Below are positions 50,529 to 60,212 of a DNA stretch of 62,007 bases, piece by piece (within the stretch, counting starts at the first letter, position 1; the number at the start of each line of letters is the position of its first letter). Source of the DNA: Rouxiella badensis (GTDB lineage Bacteria > Pseudomonadota > Gammaproteobacteria > Enterobacterales > Enterobacteriaceae); the NCBI RefSeq assembly GCF_002093665.1, contig NZ_MRWE01000033.1, positions 1-62,007 of the forward strand. The letters run 5' to 3'. The notes below the pieces were generated by a model, which saw only the letters and a list, made by a program, of their open reading frames with translations, had not been told where the DNA came from and did no database searches. The translations under genes were made by a program, and so were the position numbers.

Positions 50529-50599
50529 AACCTCTCTTTGCGTCCGGCGCAAATCGCCGGCCAAAGCGGTTTTATCCTCGAACTTATAAAGGACGCAGC

Positions 50600-51562
50600 A
50601 TGAAATTAGGATTCGCGTGTAAATACTTTGACTCTGAACTGCATCAGCCATTCCCTTTCAGAGCAACGACGCGCACTCGCTTTTTGAGCCTGAATAAAGA
50701 CCAGCAGACCGCGCTGCTTTATGAAATAGCCGAGTCAAATTTAAAGAATCTTTTTCTGACGTTGCAGACACTGGCTGAGCAACCGCCCGCGTTAAGGATG
50801 ATGAGAATAGGCAGTGATTTGCTGCCTTTATATACCGTTGTTCAGGCGGGGGCGTGCTATGCGGAATTCTTGCCAAGTTTGTATCCACTCTTTACGCGCT
50901 GCGGCGAGTTTGCCCGCGCACATGATATCAGGCTGTCGTTTCATCCCGGGCAATATACCGTGCTGGCGTCGGATAATCCGCAGGTGGTCGAAAGAGCGCT
51001 TGAGGACGTTGAATATCACGCGCTGTGTGCAAGATTAATGGGGTATGGGCGCATATTCCAGGACTTTAAAATCAATATTCACATGAATGGGAAAAAGGGC
51101 TTCGACGGTTTCAGCGCCTCTTTTAAAAGGCTAAGCCCGGAAGCGAGGCGGATGCTAACGGTTGAAAACGATGAAATTTCCTGCTCATTGGACGACGTGC
51201 TACAGGCGGCGGAATTATGTCCGATTGTGCTGGATATTCATCATCACTGGGTGAAGGAAAATGCTTTTATTCAGCCCGCCGATCCCCGCATCGAGGCGAT
51301 AAAATCATCATGGAAAGGGGTGAGGCCCGTTTTACATTACTCCATTTCTCAGGAGGGGATAATTCCTGATGGCGGTTATCCAGACCAAACGACGCTGGGT
51401 GTTTCAAAAATGAAACTCAGGGCGCATTCGGATTATTATTTTAATGACACGCTCAATGATTGGGCGCTGTCATTTAGCGACTTCGATATTATGTGTGAAG
51501 TTAAAATGAAGAATATTGCCAGAGACCGGCTTTATGATTATTTTTTGTCTAAAAAACAATAA
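50600..51562 (+). CDS. uvsE: UV damage endonuclease, UvsE/UVDE family
   Basis: DNA repair endonuclease of 320 residues that cuts 5' of UV photoproducts and other lesions, independent of UvrABC. It has a TIM-barrel fold with metal-binding landmarks FHPGQYTVL, INIHMNGKKG, LTVENDE and LDIHHHW, then LHYSIS. The start MKLGFACKYF is typical, with AAAGGA before the ATG. It stands alone between the esterase and the GNAT gene. The family is patchily distributed in Enterobacterales, and the gene looks more AT-rich near its 3' end than its neighbours, so horizontal acquisition is possible. Confidence 0.85.
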   Translation: MKLGFACKYFDSELHQPFPFRATTRTRFLSLNKDQQTALLYEIAESNLKNLFLTLQTLAEQPPALRMMRIGSDLLPLYTVVQAGACYAEFLPSLYPLFTRCGEFARAHDIRLSFHPGQYTVLASDNPQVVERALEDVEYHALCARLMGYGRIFQDFKINIHMNGKKGFDGFSASFKRLSPEARRMLTVENDEISCSLDDVLQAAELCPIVLDIHHHWVKENAFIQPADPRIEAIKSSWKGVRPVLHYSISQEGIIPDGGYPDQTTLGVSKMKLRAHSDYYFNDTLNDWALSFSDFDIMCEVKMKNIARDRLYDYFLSKKQ

Positions 51563-51714
51563 ATTGCCATCTCTTGCGCTAACCCCGCCAACTCGGGTTA
51601 ACCATCCCCCCTCTCTGGCACCATCGAATGCCGCCGGCTGGCGCTAACACCACTCCGGGTTCTGTGTTTTAAATGCCTTAACGTTTTTCACAGGGCAACC
51701 ACACAGGTAACGGC

Positions 51715-52245
51715 ATGGCTTGGGTTAATGATAATAAAATTGTCGAGTGGGTTCGCGGTGGCTATGAGCTCAGCACCGACCGCGACCGGCTCGACATCGA
51801 GAAGATTCACCATTTCCTTTCCGAACAGTCTGACTGGGCCAGAGGGCAGTCGCGCGATACGCTCATGCGTTCTATTGCCCACTCTTTGGCGCTCGGGCTT
51901 TATTATCAGGGCCAGCAGATTGGTTTCGCCCGTATCGTCACCGACTTTGCCCGGTTGGCCTATGTGATGGATATCTTTATCGACGAAGCCTTTCGTGGCC
52001 GTGGGTTGGGCACCTGGCTGTCGGCGGTGGTGCGCAGTCATCCCGATTTAGTCAATGTTTCGAAATGGATGCTCACCACCCGCGATGCGCAGCCGGTTTA
52101 TCAGCGCGCTGGCTGGAATCTGGTGACACATCCCGAGAGCATAATGGAAATTACCCGCGCTAATCCCGCCGCTCATTGCACGATACCGCTAGCCGAGACG
52201 CGTCTCACCGTTAAGCCATTCATAACAAAGGACGGCCCCCAATGA
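51715..52245 (+). CDS. GNAT family N-acetyltransferase
   Basis: Predicted cytoplasmic acetyltransferase of 176 residues. The acetyl-CoA pyrophosphate-binding motif A is FRGRGLGTWL, after the central strand YVMDIFIDEA. The late tyrosine in PVYQRAGW is a possible general acid. It overlaps hyuA by four bases (ATGA), so it is the first gene of the hyuAB operon. It might acetylate the amino acid product of ring opening, or detoxify a substrate; this is inferred from position only. Confidence 0.82.
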   Translation: MAWVNDNKIVEWVRGGYELSTDRDRLDIEKIHHFLSEQSDWARGQSRDTLMRSIAHSLALGLYYQGQQIGFARIVTDFARLAYVMDIFIDEAFRGRGLGTWLSAVVRSHPDLVNVSKWMLTTRDAQPVYQRAGWNLVTHPESIMEITRANPAAHCTIPLAETRLTVKPFITKDGPQ

Positions 52246-54314
52246 CTTACCGAATTGGCGTAGATATCGGGGGATCGTTTACCGATTTCGCCGTTCTTGA
52301 CGAGCGTGACAACAGTATTCGCACCCTGAAAGTGCTGTCGCGTCCCGATAGCCCCGGCAGCGAGATAACCCGCGGTTTAGGTCTGTTGAGAGAAAAGTTC
52401 GGCATAGAACCCGCCGAGGTGCATTACTTCACCCACGGCACCACGGTGGGGGTTAACGCGGTGATTCAGCGTAAGGGCGTCAAGCTGGCGCTGTTCACCA
52501 CCGAAGCCTTCGAAGACGTGCTGGAGCTGGCGCGGCTTAAAATCCCGCATATCCATGACCTGTTTTCCCGTCGCCCCGAGCCGTTAATCAGCCGTGACCG
52601 CGTATTTGCCATCAAGGAACGCACCGACGGTCAGGGCCGCGTGCTGCAAGCTGTCGACCGAGACTCAGTGATTGCCGCAGTGGAAAAGGCGAAAGCACTG
52701 GGCTGTGAAGGCATCGTGGTGGCTTTTCTGCACGCCTACCGCAATCCCAGTAACGAGGTGCAGGTGCGCGAAATGGTCGCCGAACTGGCCCCCGAGATGC
52801 TGACTTCATGCTCGGGCGAAATTTGGCCGATCATTCGCGAATACGAACGCACCATTACCGCAACCATCAACGCTTACGTACAGCCCAAGGTCATCAATTA
52901 TCTGGGCGCGTTTGAGCGCGCGCTCAGCGAGATGGGCGTGCCGGTCCCGCCGAGGATAACCAAGTCTAACGGCGGCGTGATGGGCGTCGAGCAGGCCAAG
53001 GCCGAGTGCGTACAGATGATTCTTTCAGGCACCGCTTCGGGTGTGATTGGGGCGGGCTACATCGCCGACCAGTGCGGCTACGACAAACTGCTCAGCCTGG
53101 ATATAGGCGGCACCAGCGCCGACGTAGCCGTCATCGTCGAAGGCAGACCGGAATACGGCAGCGGCGAAGCGATCGGCGAATTCCAGATTTTTATCCCTTC
53201 CGTTTCCGTCACCTCGGTCGGTCAGGGCGGCGGTTCACTGGCGTGGATAGACAGCCTGGGCGTATTGCAGGTTGGCCCCGACAGCGCCGGTTCACTGCCT
53301 GGCCCGGTTTGTTACGGGCGCGGCGGTCAGCAGGCCACGGTGACCGACGCCTTTGCCGCCTGCGGGTTGCTTGGGCACGGCTCACTGGGCTACAGCGCCG
53401 TCAGCGTCGACGTTGAGGCCGCGCGCCGTGCGGTAGCGCTGCTGGCAAAACCGCTGGCTATTTCGATTGAGGAGACCGCCGAAACCCTCATTCAGCTGGC
53501 TATCTCGAGCATGTATACCGACACCAGCGGGTTGATCTCACGCTTCGGCATTGACCCGCGCGAGTTCTATTTTTTGGCCTTCGGCGGCGCTGGCCCGATG
53601 ATGGGCTGCTATCTGGCCCGTGGACTGAACATGAAAGGCGTGGTGGTGCCGCCTACGCCGGGCGTGCTCTCCGCGCTGGGTGGATTGGTCGCCGACCTGA
53701 AAAACGACTTCATCCGCACGCTGTATCGCGACCTGAATACGCACAGCCTGACGGAGATGACCGAGGCGGCCGCGCAGTTGAAAGACGTCGCTGAGGCGTG
53801 GCTGCGGCGCGAGCACGGCGTTGATTTACCCTATAGCCTGCAATTTTCGGCGGATATGCGCTATCGCGGGCAGTCGTTTGAAATTGACGTTGCGCTTAAC
53901 CCAGACTGGCTGGCGCAAGGCGACCTGGACGCCATCAGCCAGGCGTTTAATCAACAGCACCTGAAGCTGTTCGGTCATTGCGATGCCCGTGCCGCCATGC
54001 AAATTATTAATTTGCGTCTGGTCATCAGCTCACCAACGTCACGGCCCGACCTGATAAAACTGCCGCACAGTAACGCGGCGGTCATTCCACAATCCATTGT
54101 CAGCGCATGGGTAGACGGCGCTCAGCGCGATGTGCTTGTGGTGCGCCGCGAGACCCTGCTGGCAGGCCAGCGTTTTACCGGTCCGGCCATTGTCTCGCAG
54201 GACGACTGCACCACCTGCATACCTACCGGAATGCAGGTCGAGGTAGATACCTTCGGCAATCTGGTCATTACGCCGTTACAGACAAACACTGAAGAGGTGG
54301 AACATGGCTATTGA
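52242..54314 (+). CDS. hyuA: Hydantoinase/oxoprolinase subunit A
   Basis: ATP-dependent ring-opening amidohydrolase subunit of 690 residues, of the N-methylhydantoinase A / 5-oxoprolinase family. The ASKHA phosphate loop is visible at the N-terminus (RIGVDIGGSFTDFAVLD). The Hydant_A region has LSLDIGGTSADVAVI and the cluster FGGAGPMMGCYLARGL, and a C-terminal beta domain follows. The subunit should act with HyuB to open a cyclic imide or lactam (hydantoin, N-methylhydantoin, 5-oxoproline) using ATP. It overlaps the genes on both sides, showing tight coupling. The real substrate is not known. Confidence 0.88.
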   Translation: MTYRIGVDIGGSFTDFAVLDERDNSIRTLKVLSRPDSPGSEITRGLGLLREKFGIEPAEVHYFTHGTTVGVNAVIQRKGVKLALFTTEAFEDVLELARLKIPHIHDLFSRRPEPLISRDRVFAIKERTDGQGRVLQAVDRDSVIAAVEKAKALGCEGIVVAFLHAYRNPSNEVQVREMVAELAPEMLTSCSGEIWPIIREYERTITATINAYVQPKVINYLGAFERALSEMGVPVPPRITKSNGGVMGVEQAKAECVQMILSGTASGVIGAGYIADQCGYDKLLSLDIGGTSADVAVIVEGRPEYGSGEAIGEFQIFIPSVSVTSVGQGGGSLAWIDSLGVLQVGPDSAGSLPGPVCYGRGGQQATVTDAFAACGLLGHGSLGYSAVSVDVEAARRAVALLAKPLAISIEETAETLIQLAISSMYTDTSGLISRFGIDPREFYFLAFGGAGPMMGCYLARGLNMKGVVVPPTPGVLSALGGLVADLKNDFIRTLYRDLNTHSLTEMTEAAAQLKDVAEAWLRREHGVDLPYSLQFSADMRYRGQSFEIDVALNPDWLAQGDLDAISQAFNQQHLKLFGHCDARAAMQIINLRLVISSPTSRPDLIKLPHSNAAVIPQSIVSAWVDGAQRDVLVVRRETLLAGQRFTGPAIVSQDDCTTCIPTGMQVEVDTFGNLVITPLQTNTEEVEHGY

Positions 54315-56292
54315 TGGTCGTAATTTACAAATTCTGGCGAACTACTGCGCCGCCGCCGCTGATGCAATGGCCTTTACCCTGATGCGTACTGCCCACTCGA
54401 CCTTCGTTAAAGAAACTGAGGATTTCTCCTGCCAGATAGTCACCCGCGAGGGGCTGGCCTTCGCCTCGCCGCGCAGTTTTGGTGCACCCTGGTACAGCGG
54501 CATCGATTATGCACCGGTTCTGACGCTTATCGAAGACTATCAGGAGGGCGATATCTGCATCACCAATGACTCTTACGCCGGAAACGTCGCCACCCATTCG
54601 CCGGATATTCACATTTGGAAACCGGTGTTTTATCAGGGGCAGATAGCATGCTTCGTGGTCGGCCACATTCACAACACCGACGTGGGCGGTGCGGTACCTG
54701 CCTCGCTGTCGCGTAGCCTGACCGAAATTGTGCAGGAAGGTTTGCGCATCCCGCCGATAAAGATCATCAGCGGCGGCCAGCTCAATGAAGATGTGGCACG
54801 GATTATGCGTCTTAATGTTCGTGCGCCGGACCAAAATTGGGGCGATTTCAACGCACAGATAGCCTCGGTAAACATCGGTGAACGCAAGGTGCAGGAGATT
54901 ATTGCCCGCTTCGGCATCGACGACTTCCTGCAAGGCGTCGAAGGCATCCTCGACTACGCCGAGCAGCAGGCGCGCAACATCATCGCCACGATTCCAGACG
55001 GAGAATACTTCTATGCCGATTATGCTGATGAAGATACTGACGGGGGCTATCCCTGCCGTATCGCGGTTACGCTGCGCGTTACGGGTGAAACCCTTGAGCT
55101 GGACTACACTGGCAGCGATCCGCAGCTCACGTCCTCACTAAATATGCCCACCGGCGGGCGAGAACGTCATCCGCTGGCGCTGGTAGGCGTGACTTACGTG
55201 CTCTCGACGCTTGACAGTCGTCTGCTGCTTAACGCCGGAACGCTGCGGCCAACACGGGCGATTTTGCCTGCCGGCACGGTGATGAACTGCGAGGAACCCG
55301 CCGCGGTGGGAATGCGTTCCTTGACCTGCGCGGTCTCACAGATTGCCACGCTGGGGGCGTTTTCACTGGCGATGCCCGAAAGGCTGCCCGCCAATTCGCC
55401 GGGCGGCAACTCTATCGTCAATATTAAAACCGTGGATGCACAAAGCCGCACGGTGGTGGCCTCGATAGGTCCAGTGGGCGGCGGTGCGGGGGGGACACCG
55501 CGTCACGACGGGCCGGACGGATCGGGAGGACTCTCGGCGTTTCTGAAAAACACCCCGGTTGAAATTAACGAAGCCGAGGTACCGATCCGCGTGCGCCGCT
55601 ACGGATTGTACCCGGACAGCGGGGGCGCAGGGCGCTATCGCGGCGGACTGGCAACGGTGATGGAGTTCGAAGTCACCGCACCCAATACCGTGGTCACGGC
55701 GCGTAACCGCAATCGCTCGGTGTTTGCCTCGGCGGGCGCGGCGGGCGGCAACGCCGGTAAAAACTCCCGTTTTCAGACCCATCCCGACACCGAACGGCAG
55801 GTTGAACACGGCAACATCGACGTTATCAAATGCGGCCCGGGTGACGTTGTGCGGTTGATTGGCCCTGGTGCAGGAGGCTATGGCCCGGCGCGTGAACGTT
55901 CGCCGCAAAGCGTACTGCGCGACGTGCAGTGCGGGTTTGTCACCGTCGAGGGCGCACGCCGCGACTATGGTGTCGTGATAGTCGACGGTGATATCGACGC
56001 CTTCGAGACGGAAATAACCCGCAGCGCGATGCCTGAACCGAACGGTGAACACTTTGACTATGGCAGCGCGCGCTCGGCGTTTGAGGCCGTCTGGACACGG
56101 GCACGCTATGCGATTCTAACCGAATTTCTCGCCACCATGCCGGTCGTCTGGCGACACTTCCTCAAGCATCAGGTATTTGCCGCAGTGTCCACACAGCCTA
56201 CGCCGCAGGATGAACAGCAGATGGCACGGCAAATGGCCGAGATTTTGCATGGTTTAACCGACAAGTTTCCGGCCATTCGCGGACTAGGCTAA
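54304..56292 (+). CDS. hyuB: Hydantoinase/oxoprolinase subunit B
   Basis: Partner subunit of 662 residues, HyuB family. Landmarks are MRTAHSTFVKETEDFSC, DICITNDSYAGNVATHSPDI, the histidine-rich GHIHNTDVGG segment and the ending region with GPGAGGYG. These conserved acidic and histidine residues are thought to hold the metal and substrate. It begins 11 bases before the end of hyuA. mocR follows after 28 bases on the same strand. Confidence 0.88.
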   Translation: MAIDGRNLQILANYCAAAADAMAFTLMRTAHSTFVKETEDFSCQIVTREGLAFASPRSFGAPWYSGIDYAPVLTLIEDYQEGDICITNDSYAGNVATHSPDIHIWKPVFYQGQIACFVVGHIHNTDVGGAVPASLSRSLTEIVQEGLRIPPIKIISGGQLNEDVARIMRLNVRAPDQNWGDFNAQIASVNIGERKVQEIIARFGIDDFLQGVEGILDYAEQQARNIIATIPDGEYFYADYADEDTDGGYPCRIAVTLRVTGETLELDYTGSDPQLTSSLNMPTGGRERHPLALVGVTYVLSTLDSRLLLNAGTLRPTRAILPAGTVMNCEEPAAVGMRSLTCAVSQIATLGAFSLAMPERLPANSPGGNSIVNIKTVDAQSRTVVASIGPVGGGAGGTPRHDGPDGSGGLSAFLKNTPVEINEAEVPIRVRRYGLYPDSGGAGRYRGGLATVMEFEVTAPNTVVTARNRNRSVFASAGAAGGNAGKNSRFQTHPDTERQVEHGNIDVIKCGPGDVVRLIGPGAGGYGPARERSPQSVLRDVQCGFVTVEGARRDYGVVIVDGDIDAFETEITRSAMPEPNGEHFDYGSARSAFEAVWTRARYAILTEFLATMPVVWRHFLKHQVFAAVSTQPTPQDEQQMARQMAEILHGLTDKFPAIRGLG

Positions 56293-56320
56293 ACCTTTAA
56301 AACAGTGAGGACAGGCTCGG

Positions 56321-57832
56321 ATGATCAACTTATCGATTCCGAAGACTCTCGACAGTAAATCGCACGGCTCATTGCAGTCGAAGCTGCGTGAGAAGATTTC
56401 CGAAGCCATCGCCTGCGGGGACTTCGAAGAGGGACAGACGCTGCCCGCGACCCGCACCATGGCCGAGCAGCTGAAGATTTCCCGCAATACGGTCACGCTG
56501 GTGTATGAGGAGCTGGCGGCGGAGGGCATCCTGATTTCGGCGCAGCGACGCGGATTTTACGTCGCGCCAGATGCGATGTCTCGCCTGCCGCAGAGTCGTC
56601 CGATGGCTCAAAGCCCTGCCAGCGTCGACTGGGACAGCAAACTGGTGATTAATCCTGCCGAGATGGAGCACATTACTCATCCGCACGACTGGCGCACCAA
56701 GAAATACACCTTTATGTATGGGCAGCACGACCGATGGATTTTTCCGATCTCCAGCTGGCGTAAATGCAGCCGCGATTCGCTCTCGTTGCACGATATGTAC
56801 GACTGGACCGTGGATTATGTTGATGAAGATGATCCCGTGTTGCTCGACGCGTTTCGTCGGCGGGTCTTGCCGCGTCGCGGGTTCAGTGCCGGTACTCAGG
56901 AAGTGCTGGTCACCGTCGGGGCTCAGCATGCGCTGTTTCTGGCGATTCAGTGCCTTATCCGCCCCGGCATGGTGGTAGGCATTGAGGATCCTTCGTATCC
57001 CGATGTGCGTAACTTGATGATTTTCCACGGTGCGGTGCTGAGGCCGCTGCCAGTGGATGAAGACGGACTGATTATCAGCGAGGCGCTACGCGGCTGCGAT
57101 ATTCTGTATGTCACGCCGAGCCATCAGTCACCGACCACCGTGACGTTGTCACCAAGCCGTCGTCGCCAGCTGCTGCAAATGGCTAAAGACTACGACTTTA
57201 TTATTATTGAAGACGACTACGACACCGAGTCGCGCTTCGGCAGATACCCGTCCAGCGCGCTAAAGTCTATCGACACAGACGGACGCGTGGTCTACGTCAC
57301 CAGCCTGTCAAAGCTGCTTTCACCGGGACTTCGGGTGGGGTTTTTGGTCGGTCCGGCGCCGTTCATTCGCCAGGCTCGTGCACTACGGCGCATGAGCATT
57401 CGCCACCCTGCGGCCAATAATCAGCGCACCATCGCGCTGTTTCTTAAAGGCGGTTATTACGAGTCGTTGCTCAAGCGCTTTCACGAGGAGTATGCATTGA
57501 GGTGGCGTACTTTGCAGGAAGCGCTGCGCCAGTTTATCCCCTGTGCCGAGGTGGCTAACTCAGAAGGCGGCAGCTCCGTATGGCTGCGCCTGCCTGCCGA
57601 GATAAACACCCGTGAACTCTCAAAGCGTGCCTATGCGCGCGACGTTTACATTCAGCCGGGCGAGAGCTATTTTCTGCCGCTTTCCAACTCGACCCAGACG
57701 AGGCCAACAAACTATATGCGCATCGGTTTTTCGTCGATCAAAGTCGAGGATATTGCCGAGGGTATTGCCATTGTGGGCGGCGTGGTGGATGAAATGCTCT
57801 CGCGCGAAACCAGAAAAAGAGTGGGCGAATGA
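56321..57832 (+). CDS. MocR-type regulator (GntR helix-turn-helix fused to aminotransferase fold)
   Basis: Predicted PLP-responsive transcription regulator of 503 residues. The N-terminal GntR winged helix covers about residues 10-85 (LREKISEAIACGDFEEGQ, TRTMAEQLKISRNTVTLVYE). A class I aminotransferase-like domain follows, with the PLP lysine K331 in VTSLSKLLSPGLRVGF and EDDYDTESR before it. Such proteins usually regulate the neighbouring catabolic operon in response to a PLP-linked amino compound. Its location directly after hyuB suggests that it controls GNAT-hyuAB, although it is at the 3' end of the same transcript direction. Confidence 0.88.
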   Translation: MINLSIPKTLDSKSHGSLQSKLREKISEAIACGDFEEGQTLPATRTMAEQLKISRNTVTLVYEELAAEGILISAQRRGFYVAPDAMSRLPQSRPMAQSPASVDWDSKLVINPAEMEHITHPHDWRTKKYTFMYGQHDRWIFPISSWRKCSRDSLSLHDMYDWTVDYVDEDDPVLLDAFRRRVLPRRGFSAGTQEVLVTVGAQHALFLAIQCLIRPGMVVGIEDPSYPDVRNLMIFHGAVLRPLPVDEDGLIISEALRGCDILYVTPSHQSPTTVTLSPSRRRQLLQMAKDYDFIIIEDDYDTESRFGRYPSSALKSIDTDGRVVYVTSLSKLLSPGLRVGFLVGPAPFIRQARALRRMSIRHPAANNQRTIALFLKGGYYESLLKRFHEEYALRWRTLQEALRQFIPCAEVANSEGGSSVWLRLPAEINTRELSKRAYARDVYIQPGESYFLPLSNSTQTRPTNYMRIGFSSIKVEDIAEGIAIVGGVVDEMLSRETRKRVGE

Positions 57833-57843
57833 GGGGGTAGACG

Positions 57844-58113
57844 GTGGCTAATCAACAGCGGCTGATTGCCGAGCCGGGTGATGCGGTGTTTGTGACTACG
57901 GGAACCGTCCATGGTTACCCGTTGAACTTTCACTTCACGCGTTTTATCGGCTTCCTGCCGGCCACGGTAGTCGAAAACTTCTTCCGTGTGCTGGGTGGCC
58001 CCTGGGCTGAACCGGTATTTCCGCACCGCCCGGGCGAACTGCATGTCGAACGGGTGATGGCTAAACTCGACCCGCTCGACCTTCATCTCTGCGGCGAGCG
58101 TCCGCAGCGTTAG
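57844..58113 (+). pseudogene. Truncated cupin (C-terminal remnant)
   Basis: 89 codons from a GTG start. GDAVFVTTGTVHGYPLNFHF and TRFIGFLPATVVENFFRVLG resemble the second half of quercetin-dioxygenase-like cupin proteins, including one histidine of the metal site (TVHG). The first cupin motif, with the remaining metal ligands, is missing. A stop codon lies in frame just two codons upstream (57838), so the 5' part has been lost. It may still be translated behind GAGGGGG, but a working enzyme is unlikely. It converges on the exporter gene with a four-base overlap. Confidence 0.6.
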
Positions 58114-60212
58114 CTTCCCAGCACAATCACGCGGTCAGCGGAGGCTATTGTTGAAGGACGGTGTGCGATGATGACACGCGTAACCTTTAGCGCAGCAATC
58201 GAGGCATTAATGTGTGCCTCGTTTTCAACGTCAAGATGGCTGGTGGCCTCGTCGAGGAACAGAATGCTCGGTCGGCGGTACAGCGCACGCGCAATCAGCA
58301 GGCGCTGTTTCTGGCCACCGGACAGACTGCCGCCCAGTTCACTTATCAGTGTTTCATAACCCATCGGCATCGCCATGATATCGTTATGAATATTACAGCG
58401 CTTGGCGCAGTCGATCAGGTGTTCGGGATCGTTCTGTTCTTCAAAGCTGGCGATGTTCTCTGCGATGGAACCGGCGAACAGCGTATCGTCCTGTAATACG
58501 CAGGCGATGCAGGCGCGGTAATTGTTGACGCCGGCCTTGCTGATGTCTATCCCGTTGAGGCGCACCTCGCCCGAGGTTGGCAGCAGCAGCCCGGAAAGCA
58601 GCTTCATCAGCGTGGTTTTTCCCATGCCCGAAGGGCCGGTTATCGCCACACTTTCACCTGCCGCGACGTTAAGAGTGAGCTCTTTAATCAGCGGCGCGGA
58701 CAGCACGTCATACTGGAAGGAGACATTGTGTACCTCCAGCGCGGCGGGCTCTCCCTGGCGTAGCAGGGCGCGCTCGGTAACGTAATGTTCCTCGTCGGTA
58801 AGGGCAATATCGGCGATACGCTCAGAGTGTAGAGACAGCATCCGCAGCTGCAACACCATGTTCAGCAGGTTCGCCGCTCTTTCCGAAAACTGTCCGCGAT
58901 AAGTGTTAAAAGCCACAAACATACCCAGCGTCATGTGGCCATCAATCACCTGATTCGCTCCCAGCCACAGCAGAACAATCTGGTCGAGGGTGGCTATCAG
59001 AGTGTTGCCACCCTGGAACATCATCTCGTAACGCGTCTTACGCACGGTCGCGTTAGCGGTGTCGATATTCATATTCAGCCAGCGCTGCGCACGATTGGAG
59101 GACAGGCCAAGCGCCTTCAGCGTGCCCATGCCGTACAGCGTTTCCATAAAGTGCGAGCTGGCGCGTGCGGTCTTCACCAACTGCTCCTCGGAAATCTGCC
59201 GATAGGTGGAGTAGGTACTGAGTCGGAACAGGCAGTAAAGGGTGGTGAATCCGAGGATAACCCACACCAGCCAACCGCCGTAAAGGATCATCATCACTAT
59301 CAAACCCACCGACATGATGCCGTCCATCAGGCTGTTCACTACGTTCGAGGTCAGCGTGCTGCGCAAGGTGTCGAGCGAAACGAAGCGGGACTGAATGTCA
59401 CCGAGTTTGCGTTTCTCGAAATAGGCCAGCGGCAGGGCGAGCAGGTGGTCAAACAGCCGGGCCTTCCACTGAACGTCAATTAGCGTGGTCATCACCAGCT
59501 GGGTCCAGGATTTAAGGACGCTGATGCCGGTTCGAAACAGCACGAAGAACAGCAGGCCCAGGCAAATGAGCGTGAGCAGATTGGCGTCCTGCGCCGGAAT
59601 AACGTGGTCCATGACCAGCTGCATGCCGACCGGCAGAAGCAAATTCACCGACTCTATCAGCAGCGAGAAACAGAACAGCTTAGTGAGGGTGCCGACGATG
59701 CCGCTGACGTTACTGGCCATACGACGCAGGTTGAGGCGGTTAACGTTTTTGGTGTGGCTAAAGTCGGCATCGGGCCAGACTTCGAGCGCGATGCCGGTGA
59801 AGTGGGCCGACAATTCCTGCAATCCCAGCACGCGTTTGCCGAAACCGGGATCGTGGATAACGATGCGACCACGTTTGACCGAGATAAGCACCACAAAATG
59901 GTTCATATCCCAGTGCAGAATACAGGGCGTTTTCAGCTCGGTGAGTTCGTCGAGGTCCAGGCGCAGCGCGCGTGACTTCAGATTCAGCTGCTGGGTCACG
60001 CTCATTAACGTTTTCAGGGTCACGCCGCGCGTCGAAACATCAAACTGCTGGCGCAGGCTCAGCAGATCGGTTTGCATGCCATAATATCCGCAAATCATCG
60101 CCACACAGGCCAGACCGCACTCTGCGGCCTCGGTCTGGATTATCTGTGGCACTCGGCGGCGGAAGCTAAAATGTAACTTTTGTACGAGTTCGTCCAACGG
60201 CTCTGTGTTCAT
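58110..60212 (-). CDS. C39-peptidase ABC exporter for double-glycine peptides (CvaB-like)
   Basis: Inner-membrane exporter of 700 residues that cuts the leader of a double-glycine peptide and moves it out. The N-terminal C39 peptidase has catalytic C32 (AECGLAC), H105 (DMNHFVVL) and D121 (IHDPGFG). Six membrane segments occupy about residues 160-440. The ATPase has Walker A GPSGMGKTT, signature LSGGQKQRL and Walker B ILFLDEATSHLD. It overlaps the HlyD gene by four bases and is last in the operon. It should work with the HlyD protein and a TolC channel encoded elsewhere. Family and architecture match CvaB/MchF of the microcin V type. Confidence 0.9.
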   Translation of the reverse strand: MNTEPLDELVQKLHFSFRRRVPQIIQTEAAECGLACVAMICGYYGMQTDLLSLRQQFDVSTRGVTLKTLMSVTQQLNLKSRALRLDLDELTELKTPCILHWDMNHFVVLISVKRGRIVIHDPGFGKRVLGLQELSAHFTGIALEVWPDADFSHTKNVNRLNLRRMASNVSGIVGTLTKLFCFSLLIESVNLLLPVGMQLVMDHVIPAQDANLLTLICLGLLFFVLFRTGISVLKSWTQLVMTTLIDVQWKARLFDHLLALPLAYFEKRKLGDIQSRFVSLDTLRSTLTSNVVNSLMDGIMSVGLIVMMILYGGWLVWVILGFTTLYCLFRLSTYSTYRQISEEQLVKTARASSHFMETLYGMGTLKALGLSSNRAQRWLNMNIDTANATVRKTRYEMMFQGGNTLIATLDQIVLLWLGANQVIDGHMTLGMFVAFNTYRGQFSERAANLLNMVLQLRMLSLHSERIADIALTDEEHYVTERALLRQGEPAALEVHNVSFQYDVLSAPLIKELTLNVAAGESVAITGPSGMGKTTLMKLLSGLLLPTSGEVRLNGIDISKAGVNNYRACIACVLQDDTLFAGSIAENIASFEEQNDPEHLIDCAKRCNIHNDIMAMPMGYETLISELGGSLSGGQKQRLLIARALYRRPSILFLDEATSHLDVENEAHINASIAALKVTRVIIAHRPSTIASADRVIVLGS

